In this document: piece after piece, positions 45,243 through 56,600 of the stretch
Layout: each line of letters starts with the position of its first letter
Numbering within the stretch: position 1 is the first letter of the stretch
Assembly (NCBI GenBank): GCA_013368375.1
Contig: JAACJP010000067.1
Span: 56,171-120,170, forward strand
Source: Tricholomella constricta
Lineage: Eukaryota; Basidiomycota; Agaricomycetes; Agaricales; Lyophyllaceae
Direction: 5' to 3'
Length of the DNA stretch: 64,000 bases
Notes under the pieces: generated by a model
The model's database searches: none
Told to the model about the DNA's origin: nothing
Seen by the model: the letters and a program-made list of their open reading frames with translations, nothing else
Translations under genes and position numbers: made by a program

Positions 45243-45707
45243 TCAAGTCCCTCTTATTTTGCAAAGTCCTGTTGTCTCTTTTTAGCAAATAACAATCCCT
45301 CTTTCTTAGTCTAGTGTGTTGGAATCCTGATGAATGACATGTGATATATCATTACACTGAATTACTGCATCCTGAGATTGCAACGTCCCACTGGGTCCTG
45401 CCCTTGTCATAAGTGGTTGCATATGATGCTCCACATGCCAGCACCAGGCATGATCTCTGGTTTGCTCCACATGGTGGTACAGTTGGAATATCGGCGAAGG
45501 AGTCGGCGGCCTGGGCGAGGGCTGAGATACCCCAAGGAGGAGGAGGAGGAGGGGCCGAGGAAGTTGCCCAACCCGACCACACACTGTTCGTTGCCGACCG
45601 CCCACAACGCGGATACGCACCCTTCGGATCCGAGGAGAGCGCGCCCTGCGTGGCCTCGCTGTTCATACGAGATCTCATACTGGACGTTGTTATGTTTCCT
45701 TTTGCCG
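45243..45707. other. Spacer with GGA microsatellite
   Basis: Contains a (GGA)n run near 45534-45555. Long frames overlap it on both strands, as GC-rich repeats often allow. None shows a domain, so no gene is called. Confidence 0.4.
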
Positions 45708-45715
45708 CTTCTGTC

Positions 45716-46167
45716 AGGCCCCGGGAAGCTCCCATATATGTTTGTCGGCCAAAACCACCTAAAATCGGCCTGAAATACGCAATATTTTTGGCGTAAAATA
45801 CGCAATGTCCGACAGGGTTTTCACGTGAGATGTATCACGTGTTGGGTATCACGTCTCAAAAAGGAAACGCGACACATCGGACGGTCATCAAATACAGTAT
45901 CTGCATCTACCAATGAACTACTTGCTTAATTTCCCCCCGGGAGTACATATACCGAGTTTGGAGCCACCGGCAACACCAACATCTGCCAAACAGGATCGCG
46001 AACCTTGGCCCTGGTAAAATTTTCTGGCCCTCAAATACGCAATGTTGTGACAAGGATCTGGGCCGCTGGCCCTCAAATACGCTATGTTCCGACAGGAAAA
46101 TGGCTACTTTTGGGCCCTCAAATACGCTATTTTTCCGACAAACATATATGGGAGCTTCCCGGGGCCT
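45716..46167. mobile_element. 452-bp MITE with 33-bp perfect TIRs and 8-bp target duplication
   Basis: 45716-45748 and 46135-46167 are exact inverted repeats of 33 bases starting AGGCCCCGGGAAGCTCCC. Both sides carry CTTCTGTC (45708-45715 and 46168-46175), a perfect 8 bp target duplication. Inside are five direct copies of a segment built on AAATACGCWAT, three followed by a GACAGG-like end. No coding capacity. Perfect termini and duplication point to a recent insertion. The architecture parallels the MITE at 21163, though the sequences differ. Confidence 0.93.
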
Positions 46168-46937
46168 CTTCTGTCTCTTCCTTGATTCCGTACTGACTCA
46201 CATAACACCAATTTCTGTATCTTCTCAATCCCTGCCGAACACAACATATGATATTCCATACAGATATGTCATCCACTGGCACACATAATTCACAATCACA
46301 ATGGAACGGAATCATTTCTTACACTGCATCTCACCCCTCTGCCCCAATGCCAGGATGCTAAGGCCCTGCTCGGGAACCCGTCTGAGTTAGGTCAGGAGTT
46401 AGCTTAGCTTGCTAACAGAGGATTGAGGGTCTTAACCGTAGTCTGTCAAGTTAGGTCAGTGTCACGCTAGTTAGATCTCCAGCCCTGATGCGATCTAATC
46501 ACCCTACACTGAATATGATCGCGAGCGCCGTTTTCCTTGCTGTACACTTTCATACTCTCCTACACACTGCTGCAATACCATCATCGCTCTCTACCACCTT
46601 TAAACAATCGTCTTGTGAGAGTTTGTCCAATCAACCCTCTGATCAAGACAGATCAACGTGTTTCCCTGTTGCAACAAGGCTGTATTGAAAAGGAGTTTGT
46701 TACCGGATTAATATCTTGTCCTACACGTTTTGCGACTGATCACCTTTCCCCGAGCTCAGTAGCATGAGAAGAAAACGAGGATGCAGCGTGGTCTCCGACT
46801 CGGTGAGACAAAAAACTTTTTCACGTACTTTAAATGCTCGCCCATTCCTTGCAACATCTTCAGTGTTCGAAGTCCTCCATCCATCTCCTGCCATCCACCA
46901 CAGTCGTTACAATTGCCTGATCTCCTTCTCACCTGCA

Positions 46938-47992
46938 ATGCCGCCGAAGTCCCGTGCCAAATGGAACTCTGCCTGCGATGCGATCCTCATCGGCTCTTTG
47001 CTTGATCAGCGCGCAAACGGAAAGCAGACTGGTAATGGGGGTTTCCACGTCTCTGCATGGACTGCTGCAAAACTCCTGCTCGCTGGCACCGAGGCGCACA
47101 GCAAGGGTTCTGAGAAGACTGCACAGAGCTGCCAGAACCGTTATGGTACAGTAAGTCTACATTTATTTACATTGATCACGACCGATCTCATGACCATCAT
47201 TTTATTAGCTCAAGAAAGACTACAAGGACGTCAAATACATTCGAAATCTTTCTGGATTTGGGTGGAATAGTGCGGATTGTATAGTCACAGCGGAGGACGG
47301 CGTCTGGGCCACACTGATTGCGGTATGTGGTTGAGTTTTTGTTGCACGATGTGTCTAATGGTTCACAGGCCCATCCAAGCCACGAGAGGTGGCGCTCAGC
47401 ACCATTCCCTCTTTTCGACGAGATGGCGGACCTGATCGAGGGTACCTATGCTACTGGCAAGGGTGTCGTACGTCCAGGCTGCAATGAAACTCTCAGCGAC
47501 GGCTCTGATTCTAGCAGCGAGAATGATTCTGACATCATCGATCCCCTGCTCCTATCGATCACTTCAACTCCTTCTGCTCCATCTTCGACGCCTTTTCAGC
47601 CTTCTCCAGTCTCCGATGCTCTGCCTTCTGTGGGAAAACGCCATGCTGCTGACCCTGGAAGCTCAATTTCTAGCAAACGGGCGAGGCATGGCCGCAAGAA
47701 GTCCAGCAGCCAGGCAATCGAAGAGATGGCATCCTCTATCAATCGCCTCGTAGAAGCTGTTGCTACGGACACATCTGCACCATCTCCAGCCCGCAAACGT
47801 GCTGCGATTCATATGATCGAGGACGATGCTGACCTCTCAGACAACGAGCAGCTCAAGGTCATCAAGATCATTCGCAGGGACACCACCTTTGCTGACACGA
47901 TTCTTGCCATCCGTAAGGCGGAGTCTCGCACACGGTACATCAAAAGCGAGCTTTACCCTGTTGCAGAAGACGGTGATTTTGAACTTATCTAA
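46938..47992 (+). CDS. Myb/SANT-like DNA-binding protein of a Harbinger element
   Basis: The accessory protein that, in PIF/Harbinger elements, binds DNA and helps bring the transposase to the ends. Three exons start at ATG 46938: MPPKSRAKWNSACDAILIGSL, with the trihelix-type helices ending SCQNRYGT. Next LKKDYKDVKYIRNLSGFGWN to ATLIA, then AHPSHERWRSAPFPLFDEMA. This is the fungal Myb/SANT-like domain (W, W and F-WN positions visible). The rest is acidic serine-rich, a basic KRARHGRKKSSS patch and a C-terminal helix RRDTTFADTILAIRKAESRT. The stop is TAA at 47990-47992. It is convergent with the transposase, 75 bases away. Confidence 0.8.
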
Positions 47993-48067
47993 TCTACTCC
48001 TCTATACCACTTATTACACCACCATTTCAAAATCAGACCACTCGTTTATATACCTCCCTCTTTATAA

Positions 48068-49461
48068 TTAGTCCTGTCGTTCTAATAAATGCCTCTCGTA
48101 GTCTTCCCATATGGCTTTAGCAATAGCATCTCTTGCTATGCCGGCCCGATCCTTCTCTGCCTGCGATATATAAGATCCAAGATGATCTGGTTCGATCTCC
48201 ACCCGGCCATGCATCTCCAGATTGCCAGGTTCATAATCTGAATCGGATTGAGCGTTGTCTTCTGGATCATGAATGCAAATGATATTATGGAGGCCTGCCA
48301 ATGCCAGAGGTATTTTGGCCTGTGTCCGGAGGCCATATTCAGGTGAGGCTACCATTAGCTTGAAGCGGCGCTTGCACACGCCAAATATTCGCTCGATGGC
48401 GTTTCGAAGAGAAGAATGGCGGAGGTTATATAACTCCTGATAATTTGCAGGCCTATCAAATGTGTGAGTAACGAGAACTTATAGATTTTCGGATTACCTT
48501 AGCCCAGCCTTCTCCCATTCTTTTAAATGATACCTTACTCCTCTGTATGGTACCATGAGTGCGTCGCACAAAGGAAATCCAGCATCTCCAAGGTAATATG
48601 TTCCAGGAGTGATCACAAAATCAGTTCGACGCGCATCATCAAATATACGACTATCAGCGGCACTGCCTTCCCATCCGCTGAGTAGATAAGAAAAAAGGAG
48701 AGAAAAGCGGCAGGCAGCTAGTAGATTCGTTGAAATTCGTCCTTTCCTGCTCCTGTATCGATCCATATCAGCCTGGGATACAAATGCATCCAGTAGTGAG
48801 CCATCAATGGCGCCGCGGCAATTTGCAAAGTATGGATAAAATCTTTTATCGTTGAGGACCTCCTTTGGGATCTGATCGGGGGGCGGAAATCGAACATAGA
48901 CCTCATAGAATTCCTTTGACACAAGCATGTTGAGGATGCGATGAAAAGATCTTTCAAAATTGAATTAATTGGCCAAAAAGATGGATTGGAGACACACTTT
49001 GAGATTGTATCTGCACTACGTTGAAACCGTTCCTGCATCTCCAAGTACCCTTGCCCACTACGTGCAATACGAAGGAAAATGGCTAGTTGTTCCTCGGCAG
49101 AAACATATCTCATGGCTTTCAGCCCACATCGTTTCCGAAGATCCCACAAGAGCTTTCTGAAAACAAATCGCTCCATGCCGAACTGGCGCCGAAATCGTTT
49201 TGGATTTCCTACAGATGGTTAGCATATGATTTACTTCATGAATTATTCTTTACCTTCCATCAGTTCTTCGAGCCATTGTTGCCCAGTGAGCGTTGATGTG
49301 TAAATACGCTTCTTATCAAGAAATGCTGATGTGTGCGCAATTGATACTGCAGCTCCGATTGCCGCTATAACAATACCAGCCTTCTTGTACTTTTCCTTTC
49401 GGATTTGTTGAACTGAGAGCTTGTTGTGTGGGATCCTCGATGGGTAGTGAATGGTGACCAT
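48068..49461 (-). CDS. PIF/Harbinger (HARBI1-like) DDE transposase
   Basis: The start ATG (49459-49461) gives MVTIHYPSRIPHNKLSVQQI. A first intron joins EELMEG to NPKRFRRQFGMERFVFRKLL, the usual Harbinger sequence. Later exons contain the winged segment EEQLAIFLRIARSGQGYLEM. The catalytic triad is D in GAIDGSLL, D in YLGDAGFPL and E in NAIERIFGVCKRRF, with GWEGSAADSRIF between as in DDE_Tnp_4 proteins. It ends LLERQD with TAG at 48068-48070. Splice frames are kept and no stop interrupts, so it could be active. The SANT-like partner gene faces it. Confidence 0.85.
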
Positions 49462-49772
49462 GATTCCGTCCAGTACAACATTTTGACAGCTAAGGCTACG
49501 TGAGCTTGTGAACGGCTAGCCTAAGCATAGATAAGGCTTGCGCGCCTCACGAAATTCATTAGTCACCACGCGTGCTCACGAGTTTCCTTTTGTGGGGCTC
49601 ACTGGCAGCGTGGTGAGACATTCTTTCTCTCTTTCGCGCAAATTTGCTCATTATACTGTCCGCTCAGCTCGCTCATGCTGGCCTTCTCCATACCTGCAGT
49701 TCTTCTTCCCTATTATGCGAAACGTTGAGTCCCTTGCCAGTGGCTCTTGCCAGACCTATTGAGGCGGAGCGC
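49462..49772. other. Spacer between Harbinger transposase and Gypsy LTR
   Basis: No gene. I looked here for the missing part of the second Harbinger transposase (expected if the LTR element had simply inserted into it) and found none. Confidence 0.4.
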
Positions 49773-50816
49773 TGATGAGCACCGTCCCGCGCTGTACACC
49801 GAACCTGCCCATAATACGGACATCAACCGCTGCGCCACGACGAACGCGGTCCCGAATGCGACCAAAGCGCTAAACCGACCGACTGACAATACGACCGACC
49901 GACCGGCAATACGACCAAACGACCGACGCACCGACCAAGAAACAAAGTAACTTGAAACGCCAGTTCTCCTCTCTGGGCGCACGGAGCACGGAACGCCGTA
50001 TAACCTGTCAACGACCGCGCACGTTCGGATGCCAAGGTCTCCACCCGGCGACAACCAAACCCGATTTGAAATGACCCTAGGAAACGCCGTTGCCCAGCCA
50101 GTCGCAGGAAGGATCCGGCCGTACCACGGAGTTCCGCACCCAAGAGCCACTACCGATCGCAAAGCCACCACCGATCATACATCCGACCCGACGCCTCGAG
50201 CCGATCAAAAGCCCCCTTTGCCGAGCCAAAGAGCGCCACACTCTCTAAAAAGCGTCGCGCGGTACCAAGCTTGGCGGCGCCTCTCCCAATAAACCAGTAA
50301 AACACCTGCTTCGCCGGCTCGCGCGAGGCGAGTCGGTCGTATAGTATAAAAACGTACCCATGTATTACCTGCTCCCCCAGTGAATTACAGCCCGTATTTT
50401 CCCTCACACTCAGAGTGAATAGCTCGAAACCGTCGTCTCTGTCGTCTCTGCACCGTCCTCGTCGTATAAATCATCGCCACTGTCGTAAATCTCGTAACTG
50501 CCGTCTCTGTCGCCTCGTACTCGTCGCCCGAACCCGTGAGTTCTCCGTATTAACCTCGTTCGTCTCGTTGTCGCACGGCCGACATCCAAAGTCGCGTCGC
50601 CGACCCGTTCCACTCGGGAACGTCGCGTACCATCACCCCCGTCGCGTTGTTGTCGGTTCGACTGGCTACGAGTCGGATCGTCTCTTACCTTCGTCAAACA
50701 ACCCTTACAAGCCCTGCACACTCGCGTGTTTGGGAACTTTTAACATTTCTCGCCCCCCATAGTTGTTAGTTGTTTTGTTGTTGTGCGCAGCACCTACAGG
50801 CCTTCTAGCTCTATCA
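49773..50816 (+). repeat. 5' LTR
   Basis: TG...CA ends; 1044 bases. Contains CGACCGAC-rich repeats near 49870-49935 and a TATA-like TAGTATAAAAA at about 50340 that would drive the genomic RNA. The opening ATG-type codons of the gag frame (50783) lie within it, which may mean the frame is open upstream of the true gag start. Confidence 0.85.
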
Positions 50817-53605
50817 TTCTGGAGCCCACCGCGAGGGTTTTAAAAGCCACCGCCGGACACGCAACCTCATTCCTCTTGTTCATAAAAACCTACGACTCGT
50901 CGACCATTCCGCCCGCAACCCGACAAGAAGCTAAAGCCCGAACCCTCCGTGCCGAAATTCGCGCTGCTCTCGGACAAGCCGACACCGACTCAGAATCGCT
51001 CTCCCCGTTCTTCCGCTCAGTAACCCCACACCGCGCGATCCATAACAACCTCAGCCCGCTCTTCTATAGCCCTTCGTCGACACTACCGTCGCCTACCCCG
51101 ACCGATCAAACACCGCTCCCCGAACCAACCGCGCAACCCGACCTAGCTTTCGACCCCTTTGCGTCGGAACCTCCTACCACTGATCAAGGAGTTGAATTTA
51201 GACTCCCCTATCTATCGCCCGCGACCCCAGAAATCTCAGATTCTTCTTCACCGTCGTATTCCCCCTCCCCGTCCCCTATCCCGAAGCCAATACCATCTAT
51301 CATGGCACAACCACCAATCATTATAAAGCCGATGCCCGCACGCGGACAAAGCTCGGCACCGACGTTCGTGCCCGAACGTGCGCGTGAACTGCGCCGATAT
51401 TTCTCGGACTTAAATCATCTCTTCATCGAGTGTAACGTCGTAGATGAACAAGAGCAGAAAACGCACACTACGCGATACACCGACATCGATACCGCGGATC
51501 TGTGGGAGCAACTTGACGAGTTCGCGGTCGGCACCACATACGACGATTGGCGAAAAGCGATAATGGCGCTTTACCCAGGCGCAAGCGAAGAAAGAAAGTA
51601 TTCAATGGCCGACCTCGACTACCTGATCAGGGAACGACACCGACTCGGGATCCAGTCGAATAGCGACCTCGGGGAATATTACCGACAGTTCCTTTCTGTT
51701 ACCCAGTTCCTTGTCAGCAAAAACCGACTTTCGATAAACGAACGCGACCGCCAATTCCGTCGCGCGTTCCAGTCAGATCTATGGTCAAAGATCCATCGCA
51801 GGCTCGAGATCCTAAATCCGAACCACCATCCCGACGACCCCTACGCCACAGAAACCGTTCGCGCTGCAGCTGAACATATCCTCCACGGAACAAACGCCGG
51901 CCAACGACAGGAAGCGCCATCGGGCGCGCCCCCACAAATTACGATCGCGCCAAGCGGGTCGTTAACGGGCGCGACCAAGTCGCCTAGCACGGGACAGCCC
52001 CTCAAGTTGGAAGAGCTCTACGAAAGAATAAACCTGTTGGAACAACATATCCAACGCTTAGGACAAGACAAAGGAAGCGACGGCGGCCGACCGAATCAGT
52101 CACCTAATGACAACTGCCACTTCTGCGGTGGTGAAGGACATTATATTCCTAACTGTCCCATACATCAAACATACGCGACCGAAGGACGCTGCCGACGAAC
52201 CGACGACAACAAAATAGGTCTGCCAAGCGGCGCGCGCATACCGGCAGGAACCCCAGGTCGATACATAAAAGACAAGTTAGACGAGTGGCACAGACGCAAC
52301 CCCGGCCAAATGGCGACAGGACAGCTATCAGCGAACGCGAACCCGACCGAAAGCATGATGTTGGAAATACTACAGTTTAACGACGTCACCGACCATGACC
52401 TAAAAATCGAGGATCGCATGATCGTGTTAGAACGAGAACTCAACACCCTGCGCGCAAGGAAAGAGGTGTTCGACGGCGTAGAACTTATTAGCCGCGCACC
52501 GCAAAAGCGACCCGTCACGGTCGAAACCGTTCAAGACGCCGACCAACCAAGGATCACACCAGTCAACAAGTCAGCGCCCGCGTCGCAGCCCGTCTCGGGC
52601 GCGACGAAAGGCCAAGCCAAGGCTCCCCCGCCACCGTCCAACATACCTCTGACCCCCAGTAGCAAGACCGACGCCACAGGCACTGCCCGCGACCAGACTC
52701 CAGTACACCCTTTTTCTAACATTCCCGAGAACCGATACATCCCTCCTACCACGCGAAACTTAGCCGCCACGGAGAAGGCGAAAGCCGACAGCGCGTATCG
52801 CACACAAGCGCCCATTACAGATCCGACCAAATCAACGACTCTATTCGAACGCGCACTCGACGCCACCATACCGGTCACAGTTCGAGAACTCTGCGGGGTA
52901 GCGCCAGAGGTTCGCGGAAAGTTTAGGGAAGCTAATACCCCAAAGCGCATCATCGCCGGCAACCTCACAACGGTATACCAAGAAGTCCCCACGTCGGCGT
53001 TCATTGAGGAACTCGACGCACTACCTTGCGAATCCAACAGCGACAACGCGACGCCACCGCCCGGAGCGCTAGTCACCGGCGACATCTACGACACGTATTA
53101 CCAGACACTACTACCTGGCGAGCATCCGGACCGACTGATCGTCGCAATGGAATCGCATGCACTCAGATCGATCATGATAATGGTCGACGCAAGAGAACAG
53201 ATAGAAAGCATCGTCGACAGCGGGTGCCAGATCATAGCCATGTCGGAAGAAGTTTGCCATGGACTAGGGGTCAAATACGACCCAACTATAGTGCTACAGA
53301 TGCAATCAGCGAACGGAACAACCGACCCGTCGCTCGGTCTAGCACGAAACGTACCTTGTACGATAGGAGAGGTCACGCTCTACCTCCAAATGCACGTCAT
53401 TCGCAACCCCGCATACGATATACTCCTCGGCCGCCCGTTCGACGTACTTACTTGCTCTAACGTGAAAACGAGATCCGCCGACGATACGATCATAACCATC
53501 ACCGACCCGAACACTCGAGAGGTCATCGCGATACCGACCTTCGCGCGCGGACAACGTCGCCGCCCCAAAACCGACGTAAATTTTTGTATACTCTCGAGGA
53601 AATAA
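50783..53605 (+). CDS. Gag-protease polyprotein of the Gypsy element
   Basis: 940 codons without a stop. The first ~170 residues are low-complexity Pro/Ser. The capsid-like part starts near MAQPPIIIKPMPARGQ (about 51302), a plausible real start. The capsid region includes YRQFLSVTQFLVSKNRLS. A CCHC zinc knuckle C-X2-C-X4-H-X4-C (CHFCGGEGHYIPNC) is at about 52118-52160. The aspartic protease follows with IVDSGCQIIAMS (about 53211) and the partner strand DILLGRPFD (about 53430). The frame ends overlapping pol by 22 bases in a different frame, suggesting translational frameshifting. Intact. Confidence 0.9.
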   Translation: MRSTYRPSSSIILEPTARVLKATAGHATSFLLFIKTYDSSTIPPATRQEAKARTLRAEIRAALGQADTDSESLSPFFRSVTPHRAIHNNLSPLFYSPSSTLPSPTPTDQTPLPEPTAQPDLAFDPFASEPPTTDQGVEFRLPYLSPATPEISDSSSPSYSPSPSPIPKPIPSIMAQPPIIIKPMPARGQSSAPTFVPERARELRRYFSDLNHLFIECNVVDEQEQKTHTTRYTDIDTADLWEQLDEFAVGTTYDDWRKAIMALYPGASEERKYSMADLDYLIRERHRLGIQSNSDLGEYYRQFLSVTQFLVSKNRLSINERDRQFRRAFQSDLWSKIHRRLEILNPNHHPDDPYATETVRAAAEHILHGTNAGQRQEAPSGAPPQITIAPSGSLTGATKSPSTGQPLKLEELYERINLLEQHIQRLGQDKGSDGGRPNQSPNDNCHFCGGEGHYIPNCPIHQTYATEGRCRRTDDNKIGLPSGARIPAGTPGRYIKDKLDEWHRRNPGQMATGQLSANANPTESMMLEILQFNDVTDHDLKIEDRMIVLERELNTLRARKEVFDGVELISRAPQKRPVTVETVQDADQPRITPVNKSAPASQPVSGATKGQAKAPPPPSNIPLTPSSKTDATGTARDQTPVHPFSNIPENRYIPPTTRNLAATEKAKADSAYRTQAPITDPTKSTTLFERALDATIPVTVRELCGVAPEVRGKFREANTPKRIIAGNLTTVYQEVPTSAFIEELDALPCESNSDNATPPPGALVTGDIYDTYYQTLLPGEHPDRLIVAMESHALRSIMIMVDAREQIESIVDSGCQIIAMSEEVCHGLGVKYDPTIVLQMQSANGTTDPSLGLARNVPCTIGEVTLYLQMHVIRNPAYDILLGRPFDVLTCSNVKTRSADDTIITITDPNTREVIAIPTFARGQRRRPKTDVNFCILSRK
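50820..50836 (+). promoter_or_regulatory. Candidate primer binding site
   Basis: TGGAGCCCACCGCGAGG begins three bases after the 5' LTR with the expected TGG. I did not match it to a specific tRNA. Confidence 0.35.
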
Positions 53606-56600
53606 GTCGAGATCACGGCGATCTTGCACTCCTCCTCGAGTACGACCCACTAAGCTATACCCCGACTGTCCTTTCTTTCTGCGAACTACCAACCGAATTT
53701 AATAGCGACGCCACCTACGACGCGCAACTAGCCTCACTCTACGTCGCGGCATCCGAACTAACCACACCAGCAATCGCCGACCAATCCGTTAATACCAACT
53801 CTGCCCCTCTGGAACGAACGACCCTCTGCACTATTTTACCGAACAACGAGCGCCATAGTGGACGCCACACCCAATCCCTGACCAACGCCGCCACCGACGC
53901 CTTCGTTGTGAAAATCAAAGGCGTACAAACCAAAAAGAAGTACAAACCAGTAGCGCAAAAAGTGCGATCGATCATAGCAAGTTGTCCCGACTACTTCCGC
54001 ATCGAGCGCAAAATATCGGGCGACCCTCTCGCCGACATGCCGACTCTGCTCCCCAACCCGCCACCTTTCCAACCCACCGGCCGCTACACTCTAGAGCGAA
54101 AAAACGACTTAGACCGTGAACACCCAGACTTCCTAACGCCCTCCGAACGCGCAATTATGCACGACCTCATGTGTAAGCAGAATCTCGCTTTCGCATGGGA
54201 CGATTCCGAACGCGGTAGTTTTCGATCGGATTTCTTTCCCCCTATCGATATCCCGGTCGTTGCACATACACCCTGGATCGAACGAAATATCCCCATACCG
54301 CCTGGCATCTACGATGAAGTTTGCGACATTATCAAAACTAAACTCGCCGCCGGCGTTTACGAACCGTCCAACTCCAGCTACCGATCGCGTTGGTTTTGCA
54401 CTCTAAAGAAAAATGGCAAGTTCCGCCTCGTCCACAGCCTCGAACCGCTCAACCGAGTAACCATCCGACACTCGGGTGTCACTCCGATACCAGACCATGT
54501 CGCTGAACAATTCGCCGGTCGCATTTGTGGCGCAATGTTAGACCTGTTTGTCGGCTACGACGAACGGCTAATCGCACCATCGTCGCGCGACCTTACCACT
54601 TTCCAAACACCTTTCGGCGCGTTACGCCTAGTCACCTTACCTATGGGCTGGACCAACTCCGTCCCAATCTTCCACGACGACGTCACTCACATCCTGCAAC
54701 CGGAGATCCCGGACTATACACTGCCTTATATCGATGACGCTGCTATAAAGGGACCAGCAACTTGGTACCCCGACCCGGACACAGGATTGCCGAAAACACA
54801 CCCCGACAATGCCGACGTGCGATTCGCGATCTGGGAGTTCTTCAACGACGTCAACCGAATCCTCCAGCGCATGAAGTACTGCGGCGGCACCTTCTCCGGC
54901 AAGAAGCTGATTTTATGCGCACCACAATTTAAAGTCCTCGGACACGTCTGCACGCCCAATGGTCGCATACCCGACGCGGACCGACTTGCTTTGCTGCGCA
55001 ATTGGAAGTCGTGCGCCACCCTATCGGAGTTACGCGCGTTCTTAGGAACGGTCGGAGTACTAAGGATATTCGTCAAAAACTTTGCTCATCGCGCACACCA
55101 CCTCGTGAAACTAACCCGCAAGGATGCCGTCTTCGAGTTCGGCCCCGACCAGATCGCAGCGCAGCGTGACATCGTTGAGGCGATCGCAGAAGCAAAACCC
55201 CTCGTACCTATCGACTACGCCTCGGACGACCCCGTCATCCTGGCCGTCGACACTTCCCACATAGCAGTCGGATTCTACCTCTGTCAAGCCGACCCCGTCG
55301 ATCGGAAACGACGCAGATACAATCGGTTCGGTTCCATTACACTGAACGACCGCGAATCACGATTCTCTCAACCAAAACTCGAATTTTACGGCCTATTTCG
55401 GGCGCTTGGCGCTTTACGACTGTACGTTATAGGCGTCCGCAACCTAGTCGTCGAAGTCGACGCGCGCTACATTAAAGGCATGCTCTCCAACCCCGATATT
55501 CAACCGTCAGCTTCCATAAACAGGTGGATCGTGTCCGTCCTAATGTTCCACTTCGAGCTCGTCCACGTTAAAGGCACGTTCCACGGACCCGACGGATTAT
55601 CTCGTCGCCCTCGTCAACCCGACGACCCGACCGACAACTACGACGCAGAAGAAGCCGACTTTGAGGATTGGGTCGATCGGATGCAAGGACTCATGCACAT
55701 TATCCAACCACTGCCGCAACCGCCGTCGCCCTTGCATGTTCGACAGATCTTCGCCATGGCACAGATCTCAAGTAAGGAGGAGATGGTGGCCGTATACACC
55801 GACGTGGTGCCACCAGACTCAACGACTCACGAACTCGCAACCGACTCCCCACGACAACCCAGAATCCGTACCGACGATGATACAGGAATAACCGACCCAA
55901 ATACGAATTCGACCGACATGTCATACGACGACGTGCCCAGAACCGACGCCGCTAAAGCCCAAGACCAACGTATAGATGCTGTTAGACAATGGTTGGCCGA
56001 CCTCGAACGACCAGAAGGCATGTCCGACGATCAGTACGCCACTTTCATTCGATACGCCACCGGGTTCTTCCTAGACGGAACACGACTCTGGAGGAGAGAC
56101 AGCCAAGGCGCACATAAGCTAGTCGCCCGCCCCAGCGCGCGATTAGAGATACTGCGATCGGTCCACGACAACCTCGGACACAAGCGCTTCTACGCGACAC
56201 GCGCGACCCTACTCGAACGCTTTTGGTGGCCTAATGTTCGGGCCGACGTCGTGTGGTTTGTACAGACATGTCACATATGCCAGATCCAACAAACGACCAA
56301 GGTCCTGATTCCCCCGGTCGTTGCGACACCTGCGCCACTGTTCGCGAAAATGTACATCGACACTATGCACCTACCGGCATCAAATGGTTTTAAATACATT
56401 GTCCAAGGCCGTTGCTCCTTAATCCACTTTCCCGAATGGCGCGCGCTTCGAAAGGAAAACAGTCGCACACTCGGTGACTGGATGTACGAAGACATCATCT
56501 GCCGGTGGGGCGGACTGCGCGAAATCGTAACCGACAACGGTCCAGCCTTCATCAAAGCCGCCGAACACCTCACAAAGAAATACCACATACACAATATTCG

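Noticed and set aside
45352..45805. Overlapping frames around the GGA microsatellite
   Set aside because: Both strands are open because of GC-rich repeats; they run into the MITE and show no domain.
49713..50171. Minus frames in the LTRs, repeated at 61648-62021
   Set aside because: Similar in both LTRs only because the LTRs are duplicates; no domain and no promoter evidence.
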